From: Rheinheimera mangrovi
Lineage (GTDB): Bacteria; Pseudomonadota; Gammaproteobacteria; Enterobacterales; Alteromonadaceae
Direction: 5' to 3'
Length of the DNA: 64,000 bases
Assembly: GCF_003990335.1 (NCBI RefSeq)
Contig: NZ_CP034683.1
Coordinates: 634,501 to 698,500, forward strand
Part shown: positions 1-9,202 of the stretch, piece by piece
Layout of the letters: each line of letters opens with the position of its first letter
Numbering within the stretch: the first letter of the stretch is position 1
The notes under the pieces: model-generated
The model's database searches: none
Seen by the model: only the letters and a program-made list of their open reading frames with translations
Told to the model about the DNA's origin: nothing
Translations under genes and position numbers: made by a program

Positions 1-118
1 CCTGATTCACTTTATCGACCGTTGCTTGTTTTACCGACGGCTCATTGTTCATCACCCGCGACACTGTCTTGATTGACACACCCGCTTTAGCTGCTACGTC
101 ATGAATGGTCACTTTCAT
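1..118 (-). CDS. LacI-family transcriptional regulator, N-terminal fragment (NagR-like)
   Basis: Only the first 39 codons lie in the window; the gene runs off the left edge. The translation starts MKVTIHDVAAKAGVSIKTVS and continues RVMNNEPSVKQAT, the classic LacI/GalR helix-turn-helix with the following hinge-proximal sequence. LacI proteins are sugar-responsive dimeric DNA-binding repressors. It is divergent from the TonB receptor gene and sits beside a complete N-acetylglucosamine operon, so by analogy with NagR of Alteromonadales it probably represses that operon. The three TGACA/TGTCA palindromes in the region are its likely operators. The family assignment is firm; the NagR role is inferred from context. 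Confidence 0.85.
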   Translation of the reverse strand, partial: MKVTIHDVAAKAGVSIKTVSRVMNNEPSVKQATVDKVNQ

Positions 119-201
119 TGCTGGATCCCAAAAAGCACAACACCAAGCGGCCTTATGCTGAAAATAAATAAGCGAATTTTTTGCTGAACCAGCTAACTTT
201 A

Positions 202-216
202 TGACAGCGCTGGTCA
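202..216. promoter_or_regulatory. Candidate LacI/NagR operator (imperfect)
   Basis: The sequence tgacagcgctggtca is an inverted repeat with TGACA at one side and GGTCA at the other, and one extra base compared with the other two copies. It lies 84 bases upstream of the lacI-type start, where an autoregulatory operator would be expected. Function is inferred from similarity to the copies at 510 and 9454. Confidence 0.55.
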
Positions 217-509
217 TTTTGTAACAAATATTAAGTTAAGGGATAACTCTTTTTTGATAAAACGGCAAACATTTATTCCGGCTTTTTCGCTGAAAAAAGC
301 ACCTTTCTTTTGGTTGTGAATAAAATTATTATTTTAATTTATATAAATCAATTAGATATGCCAGATTTGCGGATGGATTGTCTTTGTGTACAAAAAGGGG
401 CGTTATAAAAAACAGTTCTAACACCACAGATCATACTTTTAAAATTCGTTTAAATTTTCATCTAAAGGAGTTTGCAAAGCTGATTTTTTTTGTGTATGTT
501 AAATTTCAA

Positions 510-523
510 TGACAGCGTTGTCA
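510..523. promoter_or_regulatory. Candidate LacI/NagR operator before the TonB receptor
   Basis: The sequence tgacagcgttgtca is a 14-bp inverted repeat (TGACA-N4-TGTCA) in the leader of the TonB receptor. It differs from the copy at 9454-9467 only in its central bases. Central position in a leader suits repression of the receptor gene by the neighbouring LacI-type protein. Confidence 0.7.
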
Positions 524-602
524 TGATGGAATCATGAAAAACTGTTGTTTCAGGACAAAAAAAATCATCGCACAAAAAAAATCAGGAATGGGAGAGAAGC
601 TT

Positions 603-3308
603 ATGTTGCACAACAAAATGAATAAATGTGCCGTAGCAGTCAAGTTAGGTCTAATGGTTGGAACAGCTGTTTTAGCGCTGCCAACTATGGCTGATCAGGC
701 TGCTGCAGATGGCGCGGCAAAAGAACAACAGGTTGAAGTGATTCAGGTCAGAGGGATCCGGGCATCACAAGAAGCCAACTTAAATGCTAAACGTTTTGCT
801 AATTCTATAGTCGACGCTGTAACAGCTGAAGATATAGGTAAATTTCCGGATAAAAACGTAGCTGAATCTTTATCACGTATTACTGGTGTTGGCGTCAGTC
901 GTGAGTTTGGTGAAGGCGAAAAAATTACAGTACGTGGCGCAAGTTCTGCGACTAACCGTACCTTATTAAATGGCCAGACTGTGGCTACAGCAGATTGGTT
1001 TATTCTGGATAACCCAGGCCGCAGTTTTAACTACACTATGCTGCCATCTGCTCTTGTTTCTGATTTAGAAGTTTATAAATCACCTATGGCCAGTATCGAC
1101 GAAGGTTCTATTGGTGGTACTGTGTTATTACGTACCCGTCGTCCCTTGGCTTTAGATCAAAACACTGTAAATCTGGCGTTAGAAAGCCAATATTCAGATT
1201 CGTCGGAAGAGTGGGATCCACAGGTTTCAGGTTTATATTCCTGGAAAAATGACGACGAAAATTTTGGTGTGCTGGTATCTGCTATTAAACAGGATCGCAC
1301 TGTAGTGCGTCAGGGTGTTGAAATCCTTGGCTGGCCAACCAACGCTGACTTAGATCTGAAAGTTCCAAGTCATATAGGTGTGCCACGTTTTGAACAGGCG
1401 CGTGAACGTGAAACTCTTTTTGTGTCTTTGCAGTCCAGACCAACAGACAGCCTCGATATAGTGTTGAACCTGCTTGATTCTAAAGTAGACGCAAACAACC
1501 ACAACCAAAACTGGCTGATTTTCCCTAATAACCATGCTGCAGATCTGACGAATACCGTCATTGAAAATGGTAGTGTGGTGGCGGGTGAAATTGCAAGCGG
1601 TGGCCAGGCGGCTTACAACTTCATCAACAGGGTTTCATCCACTGAAACAAAATCCTTTGACCTGGATTTGAACTATGTTGCTGACGAGTACGAGCTGCAT
1701 ACTCAGGTTGGTCAAACCAAAGCTAAAGGTGGTACTTACCGCGAAACTTCATGGGAATATACGCCAATAGGCGGCACTGGCTATTCCTTTGATTTACGTG
1801 GAGACAAGCCTTCTGCTTCTACTACAGTAGACGCAACAGATCCTACACAATTTCAGGCCGGCTGGATTTGGGGTGGTTCTAAACCAACAACTGATGAAGA
1901 AACCTATGGTCAGTTTGACTTCACCATTCCGGTAAAAGCCGGTGTGTTTAATTCAATTAAAACCGGTGCTAAATATCGTGCTGCAGAACGGACTCAGGAC
2001 AGACTGGCGTACAGCTGGCACTGGCCTTCCACTATAGATGCAAGCAGCGGATCACCAAACTACATGGCTTACATTTTCTCTCAATGTAATACCTGGGATA
2101 AATGTGGTTTGTACTCAGGCAACACCAGCATTGATGCTGTTGTGAACGGTAATATGACGCAACAATTTTTCCATAACCGTGATGCGATGGAGAGTATTGC
2201 CTTTGGAGGCCTCAATGGTTACGCTGCCGATTATGCTCAGCATTTGAACCTGGCCGAGATTTGGGCTGTAGAAGAAGATATCTTATCACTCTATCTGCAA
2301 GGTGATTTTGAAGGCGAAGGCTTCAGAGGTAATCTTGGCGTTCGTTACGTCAGCACCGATCAAACCTCTGGCGGTTATGAATTTTCCGGAGAAACTTGGG
2401 GCTTAGCCACAGTGGTCAGTAAGCTGGACCCGTCCAACCCTGACTACCTGACTCCTGAGATTCTGGAATGGCGCACAATTGACAATGATTACAGTGAAGT
2501 GCTGCCAAGCATGAACCTGGCATTTGATTTGTCAGAAGAGCAGATCCTGCGTTTTAGTGCTGCCCGAGTTATGGCTCGCCAAAACTGGAACGACATTTCT
2601 ACTGTACAGACTTATGGTTCATTGAATGTGGCTCAGCCAACAGGTAGTGCCAGTAACCCATACCTGAAACCACAAATTGCTGATCAGTTCGATTTGTCCT
2701 GGGAATGGTATTTTGATGCGTCTTCTCTGCTTGCCGTCACTTATTTCCATAAAGATATTAAGAGCTATCGTAGCTTCTCTACCTTTGTGGACCAGCGTTA
2801 CTGGGAAGAAGGGGATGAATGGAAAGACGTAACCTTTACCCGTCCTGAAAACGGTACTGGTGGTAAGACAGATGGTATAGAGTTGTCATATCAGCAATCA
2901 TTTGGTGATTTTGGTGTGACTGCTAACTACACCTACACCAATGCTGAACGTGATGAAGAACGTGATCTGACGAAGCCTGGTTCTGGCTTAGTGGAAGGCA
3001 CTTCAGATCAGATGGTGAACTTAAGCGCTTATTATGAGACTGATGTGTTCAGCACTCGTCTGATGTATAACTACCGTACTGAGTGGTACAAAGGTTTGCA
3101 TTTCAACGGCGATGAGCTGTGGAATGATGCTTATGGCCAACTGGATGCAAGCTTCACCTACAACCTGACTGAGGCTGTGAGTCTGTCGCTGGAAGCAGTG
3201 AACTTAACAGATGAGCAAGTGGTTGAATACAATACTGATGAAGCTCGTTTATTTTCTATCTACGAAAATGGTCGCCGCTTTACAGCTGGTATAAGAATGG
3301 CGTTCTGA
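603..3308 (+). CDS. TonB-dependent outer-membrane receptor, probably for chitooligosaccharides
   Basis: This 901-residue protein has an N-terminal signal peptide (hydrophobic VKLGLMVGTAVLALPTMA), a TonB-box-like segment (VEVIQVRG), a plug domain at about residues 50-180 (IVDAVTAEDIGKFPDKNVAE, then ITVRGASSATNRTLLNG) and a C-terminal beta-barrel ending in AGIRMAF with terminal phenylalanine. It resembles the Xanthomonas/Caulobacter TonB receptor subfamily that imports oligosaccharides across the outer membrane. I chose the ATG at 603 because GGAGAG lies 6-7 bases upstream; an in-frame ATG at 534 lacks a binding site. It is followed by a hairpin terminator and then the cupin gene. The chitooligosaccharide substrate is inferred from the adjacent nag genes. 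Confidence 0.9.
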   Translation: MLHNKMNKCAVAVKLGLMVGTAVLALPTMADQAAADGAAKEQQVEVIQVRGIRASQEANLNAKRFANSIVDAVTAEDIGKFPDKNVAESLSRITGVGVSREFGEGEKITVRGASSATNRTLLNGQTVATADWFILDNPGRSFNYTMLPSALVSDLEVYKSPMASIDEGSIGGTVLLRTRRPLALDQNTVNLALESQYSDSSEEWDPQVSGLYSWKNDDENFGVLVSAIKQDRTVVRQGVEILGWPTNADLDLKVPSHIGVPRFEQARERETLFVSLQSRPTDSLDIVLNLLDSKVDANNHNQNWLIFPNNHAADLTNTVIENGSVVAGEIASGGQAAYNFINRVSSTETKSFDLDLNYVADEYELHTQVGQTKAKGGTYRETSWEYTPIGGTGYSFDLRGDKPSASTTVDATDPTQFQAGWIWGGSKPTTDEETYGQFDFTIPVKAGVFNSIKTGAKYRAAERTQDRLAYSWHWPSTIDASSGSPNYMAYIFSQCNTWDKCGLYSGNTSIDAVVNGNMTQQFFHNRDAMESIAFGGLNGYAADYAQHLNLAEIWAVEEDILSLYLQGDFEGEGFRGNLGVRYVSTDQTSGGYEFSGETWGLATVVSKLDPSNPDYLTPEILEWRTIDNDYSEVLPSMNLAFDLSEEQILRFSAARVMARQNWNDISTVQTYGSLNVAQPTGSASNPYLKPQIADQFDLSWEWYFDASSLLAVTYFHKDIKSYRSFSTFVDQRYWEEGDEWKDVTFTRPENGTGGKTDGIELSYQQSFGDFGVTANYTYTNAERDEERDLTKPGSGLVEGTSDQMVNLSAYYETDVFSTRLMYNYRTEWYKGLHFNGDELWNDAYGQLDASFTYNLTEAVSLSLEAVNLTDEQVVEYNTDEARLFSIYENGRRFTAGIRMAF

Positions 3309-3332
3309 TAAACGCTGTTTGGCAAAAGCTAA

Positions 3333-3360
3333 AAAGGGGTTAACTATGTTAACCCCTTTG
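3333..3360 (+). terminator. Rho-independent terminator after TonB receptor
   Basis: A 12-bp stem (AAAGGGGTTAAC / GTTAACCCCTTT) with a 3-base loop is followed by TTTTAT. It lies between the receptor and the cupin gene, so it may set a lower level of downstream expression by partial readthrough. Confidence 0.75.
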
Positions 3361-3376
3361 TTTTATGGAGAAAGGT

Positions 3377-4396
3377 ATGCCATCACAGATAAAATGCTGG
3401 CAGCAGGTGACAGTTGAACAATTCAAAACAGAGATATTGCCGGCTGGTCAGCCAGCTGTTTTAAAAGGTTTTTTTAATTCCTGGCCATCAGTACAGTCAG
3501 CGCTTCAGGGCGAATCCCGGTTTTACCACTATATGTCATCATTGGATTCAGGTGCACAGCTTGACACCTTACTCTTAGCGCCACAAACCCAGGGACGTAT
3601 CTTTTATAAAGATGGATTGGAGGGGTTTAACTATGAAAAGCGTCATTACCCTCTGTCCGCTATTTTAATGCAACTGTTCAAAACCAAAGAGCAGCCGGAT
3701 GCCGTGCATATTGCGGCTCAAAGTGCACTTGTCTCTGAATGTTTGCCTGGTTTTATGTCTGAGAATCAGAATCCACTGCTTTCAGAGGCTGTGATTCCGA
3801 GGATTTGGCTGGGGAACAAGGTTTTGGTTCCGGCTCACTTTGATGATGCAGAAAATCTGGCCTGCGTGATTGCGGGAAACCGCACTTTTACGCTGTTTCC
3901 ACCGGAACAAGTGGCCAATATGTATATAGGTCCGCTGGATTATGCTCCTACCGGAGCACCTATCAGTCTGGTCGATTTTACAAACCCTGATTTTCAGCGC
4001 TATCCAAAAGCACGACAGGCGTTGGAACAGGCCCAGCAGGCAGAGCTGGAGCCAGGTGATGTTTTGTATATTCCAGCATTGTGGTGGCATCAGGTAGAAT
4101 CCACTGGTAGTGTCAATCTGTTATGCAACTACTGGTGGGATGGCTCTATTGGCACAGCAGATAGCCGATCTTCTCCTTTTAGTAGTCTGTTACATAGCCT
4201 GCTGAGTTTCAGGCAGCTACCACTGCAACAACGTAAAGCCTGGCAGGCGATGTTCACTCATTTTTTATTTCAATTGGACGATGATGCTTTCACTCATATT
4301 CCACAAGATAAAAAAGGCATTCTTGGACAATCCGCTTTTTCCAGAGAGGCAGCCATAAAACAGTGGCTAATTAAAGAATTAGAGAAAGCTCAATAG
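3377..4396 (+). CDS. Cupin_8 / JmjC-like protein in TonB-receptor locus
   Basis: This 339-residue protein belongs to the cupin-like JmjC group (Cupin_8). The likely iron ligands are visible: an HxD pair in VPAHFDDAEN and a distal histidine in ALWWHQVES, with GDVLYIP before it. Proteins of this group can be 2-oxoglutarate-dependent hydroxylases, but the substrate of this one is unknown. Start chosen at 3377 because GGAG lies 6 bases upstream; the ATG at 3365 overlaps that site. In Alteromonadales and Caulobacterales, Cupin_8, SapC and tryptophan-halogenase-like genes accompany oligosaccharide TonB receptors, which fits here. Fold confidence is high and function is unknown. Confidence 0.8.
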   Translation: MPSQIKCWQQVTVEQFKTEILPAGQPAVLKGFFNSWPSVQSALQGESRFYHYMSSLDSGAQLDTLLLAPQTQGRIFYKDGLEGFNYEKRHYPLSAILMQLFKTKEQPDAVHIAAQSALVSECLPGFMSENQNPLLSEAVIPRIWLGNKVLVPAHFDDAENLACVIAGNRTFTLFPPEQVANMYIGPLDYAPTGAPISLVDFTNPDFQRYPKARQALEQAQQAELEPGDVLYIPALWWHQVESTGSVNLLCNYWWDGSIGTADSRSSPFSSLLHSLLSFRQLPLQQRKAWQAMFTHFLFQLDDDAFTHIPQDKKGILGQSAFSREAAIKQWLIKELEKAQ

Positions 4397-4601
4397 TGCA
4401 TAAAACGTTCATAGCGCTTCAGGACTGCCCTTCACAGGCAAAACTACTGTTAAATATTGCCAAAAACTCTGTATTTTCTACTAGTCTCGAAGCTGAAACT
4501 GGGGTAAGTTGAAGGTTAAATTTAGCATACATCAGTCTGCTGTAAATTGGTCGTTAGCCCGGATAAGGGTTAAATTCTTAATGATGTAAAAGGTATTATT
4601 C

Positions 4602-5321
4602 ATGTCGCTGCAAATTGCTCCGCTACAAAAAGAAAAACATATTCACACCAAAATTAACATTACCAATCCGTTCACCTTTGCGAAAGAACAGCACATTTTG
4701 CCGGTGGTCGTTCAGGAATTTATTCGTGTTGGTGCAGAACTTCCAATCGTTTTCATTAAAGACCCTGCGTCAGAGCGTTTCGATGTTGTGACTATGCTCG
4801 GGCTAAAATCAGGTGAAAACCTGATGGTATCAGAAGGCCAATGGCAAGGTTTTTATGTACCAAAAGTGCTGTGGAATCATCCGTTATTATTAGCAGACGA
4901 TCCAGCTCAAGAAGGCCAATTGGTTGTTGCTCTGGTTGAATCAAGCCCTATGGTGAACACTGAAACTGGTCATTCGTTGTTTAACGAAGACGGTTCTGAG
5001 TCTGACTTTTTAAAATCCCGTGTTGATATGATGCGTGAGTTTTATATGCAGTCGCAAACGACTAGAGCTTTTAACAAAGTACTGGCTGACTTAGACTTGC
5101 TAATTCCTCAAACACTGACAATGACTCTGTCAGGTAGCCCACGTGAGATCTCTGGTATTTATATCGTGGACGAAAAGAAACTGAACTCGCTTTCTGACGA
5201 GCAGTTATTGGATTTGAATAAACGCGGCATCATGCCTGCCATCTATGCGCATTTGATGTCGTTACAGCAAGTGCAGCGTTTAGGCGATCGGGTTAATAAA
5301 GCAGCGGCGGCTGCGGCTTAA
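4602..5321 (+). CDS. SapC family protein
   Basis: A 239-residue soluble protein with no signal peptide or membrane segment. The pattern (central QGFYVPKVLWNHPLLL and LFNEDGSESDFL, then an alpha-helical C-terminal half ending in an alanine run) matches the SapC family (PF07277), named after a Campylobacter S-layer-associated gene but of unknown biochemistry. It follows the cupin gene after about 200 bases and is closed by a hairpin at 5340. Its place in a TonB-receptor locus is typical of the family in chitin-degrading Alteromonadales. The 205-base gap suggests its own promoter. Confidence 0.8.
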   Translation: MSLQIAPLQKEKHIHTKINITNPFTFAKEQHILPVVVQEFIRVGAELPIVFIKDPASERFDVVTMLGLKSGENLMVSEGQWQGFYVPKVLWNHPLLLADDPAQEGQLVVALVESSPMVNTETGHSLFNEDGSESDFLKSRVDMMREFYMQSQTTRAFNKVLADLDLLIPQTLTMTLSGSPREISGIYIVDEKKLNSLSDEQLLDLNKRGIMPAIYAHLMSLQQVQRLGDRVNKAAAAAA

Positions 5322-5339
5322 ACCCTTTCTTCATCCCGG

Positions 5340-5366
5340 ACAAGCAGCACATCAGTTGCTGCTTGT
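5340..5366 (+). terminator. Hairpin terminator after sapC-like gene
   Basis: A perfect 10-bp stem (ACAAGCAGCA / TGCTGCTTGT) with a 7-base loop is followed by a T-rich tail (TGCTTTCGTTTT). It lies 18 bases after the stop codon. Confidence 0.65.
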
Positions 5367-5576
5367 TGCTTTCGTTTTAAGTGTTCCGACCCAGCCATCG
5401 CTATCTGTTACATCTTTTGGTCTTTCAGCTTCTATGTTTTTTGCGTACAGGTTTTAGCGCACTTTCAATAGTTCTGCTGCCTCGTGTTTTTACCATTGAT
5501 GCCAGTACAATGTTGCACTGGAAATCAGCCAAGCGCTTGTTTAAAGTGAGCAAAAAGTAGTTGAGGGTGTATCAGC

Positions 5577-6551
5577 ATGAAACAAATCCGCTGGGGAATT
5601 ATTGGCTGTGGCAATGTCACGGAATTGAAAAGTGGCCCGGCTTTTAACAAAGCGGAGCAATCTGGCTTAGTGGCCGTGATGCGTCGCGATGCGGCCAAAG
5701 CAGAAGATTATGCCAAACGTCATCAGGTGCCTCGCTGGTATTGCGATGCGCAGCAGTTGATCAATGACCCCGAAGTGGACGCTGTCTATATTGCCACTCC
5801 TCCTGACAGTCACAAAGATTACGCTTTACTGGTCGCGGCCGCAGGTAAAATTTGTTGTGTCGAAAAACCTATGGCGTTGAATACCGCACAATGTATTGAA
5901 ATGACAGAGGCTTTTGAGCGAAAGCAGCTGCCTTTGTATGTATCTTATTACCGTCGCTCTTTACCACGTTTTTTAAAAATCAAAGAATGGCTGGAACAGC
6001 AACTGATTGGCACACCGCGTCAGGTGCAATGGAGTTTTAGCCGCACACCAAATACTGTGGATTTAGCAGGCCACTACAATTGGCGTACCGATCCCTCTAA
6101 AGCTGGTGGTGGTTATTTTATCGATTTAGCCAGCCATGGTCTGGATTTATTGTTGTATCTGCTGGGTGATGTGGTGGATGTGCGTGGCATCAGCCTGAAC
6201 CAACAAAAGCTGTATGCGGCTGAGGATGCGGTCTCTGCGGTCTGGCAGTTTCAGTCGGGTTGTTTAGGCACTGGATTCTGGAACTTTGCAGCTGCTGAGC
6301 GTCAGGACAAAGTGGTTATTTACGGTAGTAAAGGCCGGATTGAGTTTTCAGTGTTTGAAAATGAAGCTGTACAGCTGTTTACCAATGAGCAGCAGTTGAG
6401 TCTGGACATCCCTCATCCGGAAAATATCCAGTTCTATCATATTCAGGCGATGGTGCAGGACTTGCTGCATGGCACTGGCCATCCTTCCACTGGCAAAACG
6501 GCGTTAAAAGCCAGCTGGATGATGGAGCAGATACTGGGGGCAGAGTTTTAA
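5577..6551 (+). CDS. Gfo/Idh/MocA family oxidoreductase
   Basis: A 324-residue NAD(P)-dependent sugar oxidoreductase. The N-terminal Rossmann motif is WGIIGCGNV (residues 6-14), the conserved EKPMALN loop is present near residue 96, and the C-terminal GFO/IDH/MocA alpha-beta domain carries GGGYFIDLASHGLDLL with the usual catalytic-region histidine. Such enzymes oxidise or epimerise sugars or inositols; the substrate cannot be read from sequence. Its position between the SapC gene and the hexosaminidase suggests an amino-sugar or chitin-derived substrate. It is convergent with the hexosaminidase gene, with hairpins between them. Confidence 0.85.
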   Translation: MKQIRWGIIGCGNVTELKSGPAFNKAEQSGLVAVMRRDAAKAEDYAKRHQVPRWYCDAQQLINDPEVDAVYIATPPDSHKDYALLVAAAGKICCVEKPMALNTAQCIEMTEAFERKQLPLYVSYYRRSLPRFLKIKEWLEQQLIGTPRQVQWSFSRTPNTVDLAGHYNWRTDPSKAGGGYFIDLASHGLDLLLYLLGDVVDVRGISLNQQKLYAAEDAVSAVWQFQSGCLGTGFWNFAAAERQDKVVIYGSKGRIEFSVFENEAVQLFTNEQQLSLDIPHPENIQFYHIQAMVQDLLHGTGHPSTGKTALKASWMMEQILGAEF

Positions 6552-6606
6552 CTCTGCCCCCAGTATCTGGGCGTTAAGCTCAGGTTAGTTAAGCCTCCAT
6601 AGCGCA

Positions 6607-6628
6607 GGTCAGAGCCGAAGCTCTGACC
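6607..6628. terminator. Hairpin between convergent oxidoreductase and hexosaminidase genes
   Basis: The stem GGTCAGAGC / GCTCTGACC with a CGAA loop is perfect over 9 bp and lies just past the hexosaminidase stop. Neither side has a strong T tract, so it may act as an RNA 3-prime stabiliser or a weak bidirectional terminator. Confidence 0.45.
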
Positions 6629-6634
6629 CTGTGA

Positions 6635-9202
6635 CTAATCCAGCTTGGTGACTCTGCTGGTGGCTCCATTTTTTGCTTTTGTCCTCAGTAGTAAGTTACT
6701 GCTGACTTTCACCGCTTCGGAGTAAGGTAACCAGTTTTGGCCTTGGTCTTCACTGTATTCGACCACTAAACCAGGCCATGCGCTATTGGCCAGCAATAAA
6801 CCATCCTGCAGCACTGCACCTGGTGGTGGCAGATACAAGGCCACACCAGCTTCCGCTAAACGTGGTAATTCCTTTTGAGTTAAAGTCCAGCCAAAACGTT
6901 GCCAGTCTTGTTGCCTTTGCTCAGTGTCAGGATCTGCACCTTCCCAATCAGCTTTGTGCCAGGCTCGTTCTGCCAAAGCCAATAAACGTGGATACAACAT
7001 TTGCTCCAACTGTTGTGGGGTACGAATGGTTTCAGTCCAGATTTGCCCCTGAATACCGAGAATATTTTCTGGTTTCTCGAGTTGGGGCAGTTCCTGACCT
7101 AACAAGACTTCCAAATCTTCAATCACTTTACCTTCACGGGTTTTATCGGCATTGGCATATAAATCATCGGGCATGTAACCAAATACTTTGGCGACATCAG
7201 TAAAACGGGCAGCCCAGTAGTAACCACGTTCTTCCGGGTGAGCTTCGTAAGGATGGTCAAAATACAAATGGGTGCCATGCGATAACACCACCTGATAACC
7301 GGCATTCGCTAAACGATAAGCGCGATCACCAACACCCCATTCCCAAATATTATCCCACACATTGGCATAGACCTTTTCATTAGCAAATTGCTGACGGTTG
7401 AAGGGGTTTTTGGCGTCATACATTAAGCCATCTTCCCAACCACCTAAAGCCAGCTGTCGATTGGCTGCCAGTTGGGCCACTTTGGCGACGAAATAAGGTT
7501 TAAGATCTGCGACACCTGCAATACCATTGTCTGGTGTTGCGATCAGTTGCTGACAAGCAGGAGAGGCGGTCCAGGAACCAACGCCTGTTTCATCGCCGCC
7601 CATATGGAAAGTGCTGAGTTTTAATCCAGCCTGACGGTACATTTGCTGTAGTTCATAAATGACTTTATCAACAAAGGCATAAGTTGAAGGCAAGCAGACA
7701 TTAATGGAGTTGTCTGTGTAGTTTTGCACTGTCATGTATTTAGATTGATCCAAAGGATCGGACAATAAATACTGCGTCGCTTCTGCTTCTTTGCCTTGTT
7801 CTTTCAGTGCAAGGTAACGAGCCTGCATGGCTTTAACTGCCGCTCTGGCATGACCAGGCATATCGATTTCCGGAATGATTTCAATATGGCGAACAGCGGC
7901 ATATTTTAATATCTCAATAAAATCTGCTGTGCTGTAATAGCCATTGCCGTTGCCTGATGCAAAAGGGCCTGTGCCGAGCTGAGTCAGCAGGCAGTTGCGT
8001 TCGGATAAATCAAAACAGCGATTGGCGCCAATTTGAGTCAGCTCTGGTAAGCCTGGAATTTCAATGCGCCAGCCTTCATCCTCAGTTAAATGCAGATGCA
8101 GTTTATTTAGTTTGTAGCGCGCCAGTTGGTCAATCATTCGCAAGGTGACTTCTTTGCCATGGAAATTACGCGCCATATCGTAGTGCAAACCACGCCAGCC
8201 AAATCGTGGCCAGTCGCTGATGGTCAGATTAGGTAACACAGTACGTTCACCTTCTACCGGAAGCAGCGCCAGCAGACTTTGAATTGCATAAAATGTTCCG
8301 GCGTTGTCATTGGCATTTAGCGCAATTTGCTCATCATGGATCACCAACTGGTAGCCTTCTGCTTTTTCTTTAACATCCGCAATACCCACAGCTATATGCG
8401 GCTGCTTAGTGGATGGAATCTGAGTGGTTAATGCTAAAGATAAACCAGTAACCTGCTTTAATTGTTGCTGCAAATAGCTGGCTTCAGAGGTTAAACGGCC
8501 ACTGTGATAAATCACCCAATCGGCAGTGAGTTGAGTGTGGCCACGCTGGTAACTGAGCTGTTGTGGGCTCGGCACTATGGATAGCTGTTCTGGTTTTTCA
8601 AAGGCGGAAAGTTGCTGCTGGTTGAGCACAAAACGGCTTTGACTGGTGGCTATTGGGTATAAGTCTGGCCCGGGATGATTAAAGCGTTGCAATTGTTCAG
8701 CTCTGGTGTAGGGCTCAACAAAGCGACTGAAATCTTCACTATCCGTATTGGCAAAGATTTCAGGTTTTAAGCCTTTGGCAGTAATAAAAGACCGTGGCAT
8801 CCAGTCGCTGTAACTGACCATCGAAGAAGAGGGGGAAAAAGTAAGGCGCAGTTGCTCGCCTGGTTTTAACCCTTTAAATTTTTTACCCGGGCTCACACTG
8901 TGCAGGTCACCTTGCACATGCTGCAGTATCAAACCATGTTGCTCTGCAGCTTCCTGTTTTCTGATCGCATGAAAATACAACACCCAGTTGCCTTCTCCTG
9001 CCTTCAGAGTTTGCGATGATTTATTACTCAGAATAAGTTCGACCTGAGCTTTGAGCGCAGTAGCTGAGGTAAAATTGCTTTTGACCGCAAATTTTAATTC
9101 GGTGTTTTTAGCAAAATCGGCTAATTCAGCCTGAGTAAAAGCCTGAACTTGTCCACTAAAAAAGTAACTAATACAAAGCCATAGTAGTAAAAAATACTTC
9201 AT
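6635..9202 (-). CDS. Beta-N-acetylhexosaminidase, GH20
   Basis: This 855-residue exported enzyme releases terminal GlcNAc from chitooligosaccharides. A signal peptide (YFLLLWLCISYFFSGQVQA) is followed by an N-terminal carbohydrate-binding domain (about 20-175), a GH20b domain (about 215-340), the catalytic barrel (about 345-770, GWRGLHYDMARNFH, then HLHLTEDEGWRIEI) and a C-terminal domain. The catalytic acid pair is D537-E538 in HMGGDETG. I start at 9202 because AGGGGAG lies upstream and the signal peptide begins there; the frame is open 33 codons further up. It is divergent from the kinase gene, and both face the operator at 9454. Periplasmic location is inferred. Confidence 0.93.
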   Translation of the reverse strand: MKYFLLLWLCISYFFSGQVQAFTQAELADFAKNTELKFAVKSNFTSATALKAQVELILSNKSSQTLKAGEGNWVLYFHAIRKQEAAEQHGLILQHVQGDLHSVSPGKKFKGLKPGEQLRLTFSPSSSMVSYSDWMPRSFITAKGLKPEIFANTDSEDFSRFVEPYTRAEQLQRFNHPGPDLYPIATSQSRFVLNQQQLSAFEKPEQLSIVPSPQQLSYQRGHTQLTADWVIYHSGRLTSEASYLQQQLKQVTGLSLALTTQIPSTKQPHIAVGIADVKEKAEGYQLVIHDEQIALNANDNAGTFYAIQSLLALLPVEGERTVLPNLTISDWPRFGWRGLHYDMARNFHGKEVTLRMIDQLARYKLNKLHLHLTEDEGWRIEIPGLPELTQIGANRCFDLSERNCLLTQLGTGPFASGNGNGYYSTADFIEILKYAAVRHIEIIPEIDMPGHARAAVKAMQARYLALKEQGKEAEATQYLLSDPLDQSKYMTVQNYTDNSINVCLPSTYAFVDKVIYELQQMYRQAGLKLSTFHMGGDETGVGSWTASPACQQLIATPDNGIAGVADLKPYFVAKVAQLAANRQLALGGWEDGLMYDAKNPFNRQQFANEKVYANVWDNIWEWGVGDRAYRLANAGYQVVLSHGTHLYFDHPYEAHPEERGYYWAARFTDVAKVFGYMPDDLYANADKTREGKVIEDLEVLLGQELPQLEKPENILGIQGQIWTETIRTPQQLEQMLYPRLLALAERAWHKADWEGADPDTEQRQQDWQRFGWTLTQKELPRLAEAGVALYLPPPGAVLQDGLLLANSAWPGLVVEYSEDQGQNWLPYSEAVKVSSNLLLRTKAKNGATSRVTKLD

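Larger units (their letters stand above)
119..602. other. Divergent control region between lacI-type gene and TonB receptor
   Basis: This AT-rich 484-base stretch contains no convincing gene. It holds two palindromic operator candidates (202-216 and 510-523). A reading frame open from the ATG at 534 extends the TonB receptor by 23 residues, but that start has no ribosome binding site and lies close to the second operator, so I treat 524-602 as leader. Confidence 0.6.

Noticed and set aside
534..602. A 23-residue N-terminal extension of the TonB receptor.
   Set aside because: It lacks a binding site, starts 11 bases after a candidate operator, and the signal peptide only fits the start at 603.
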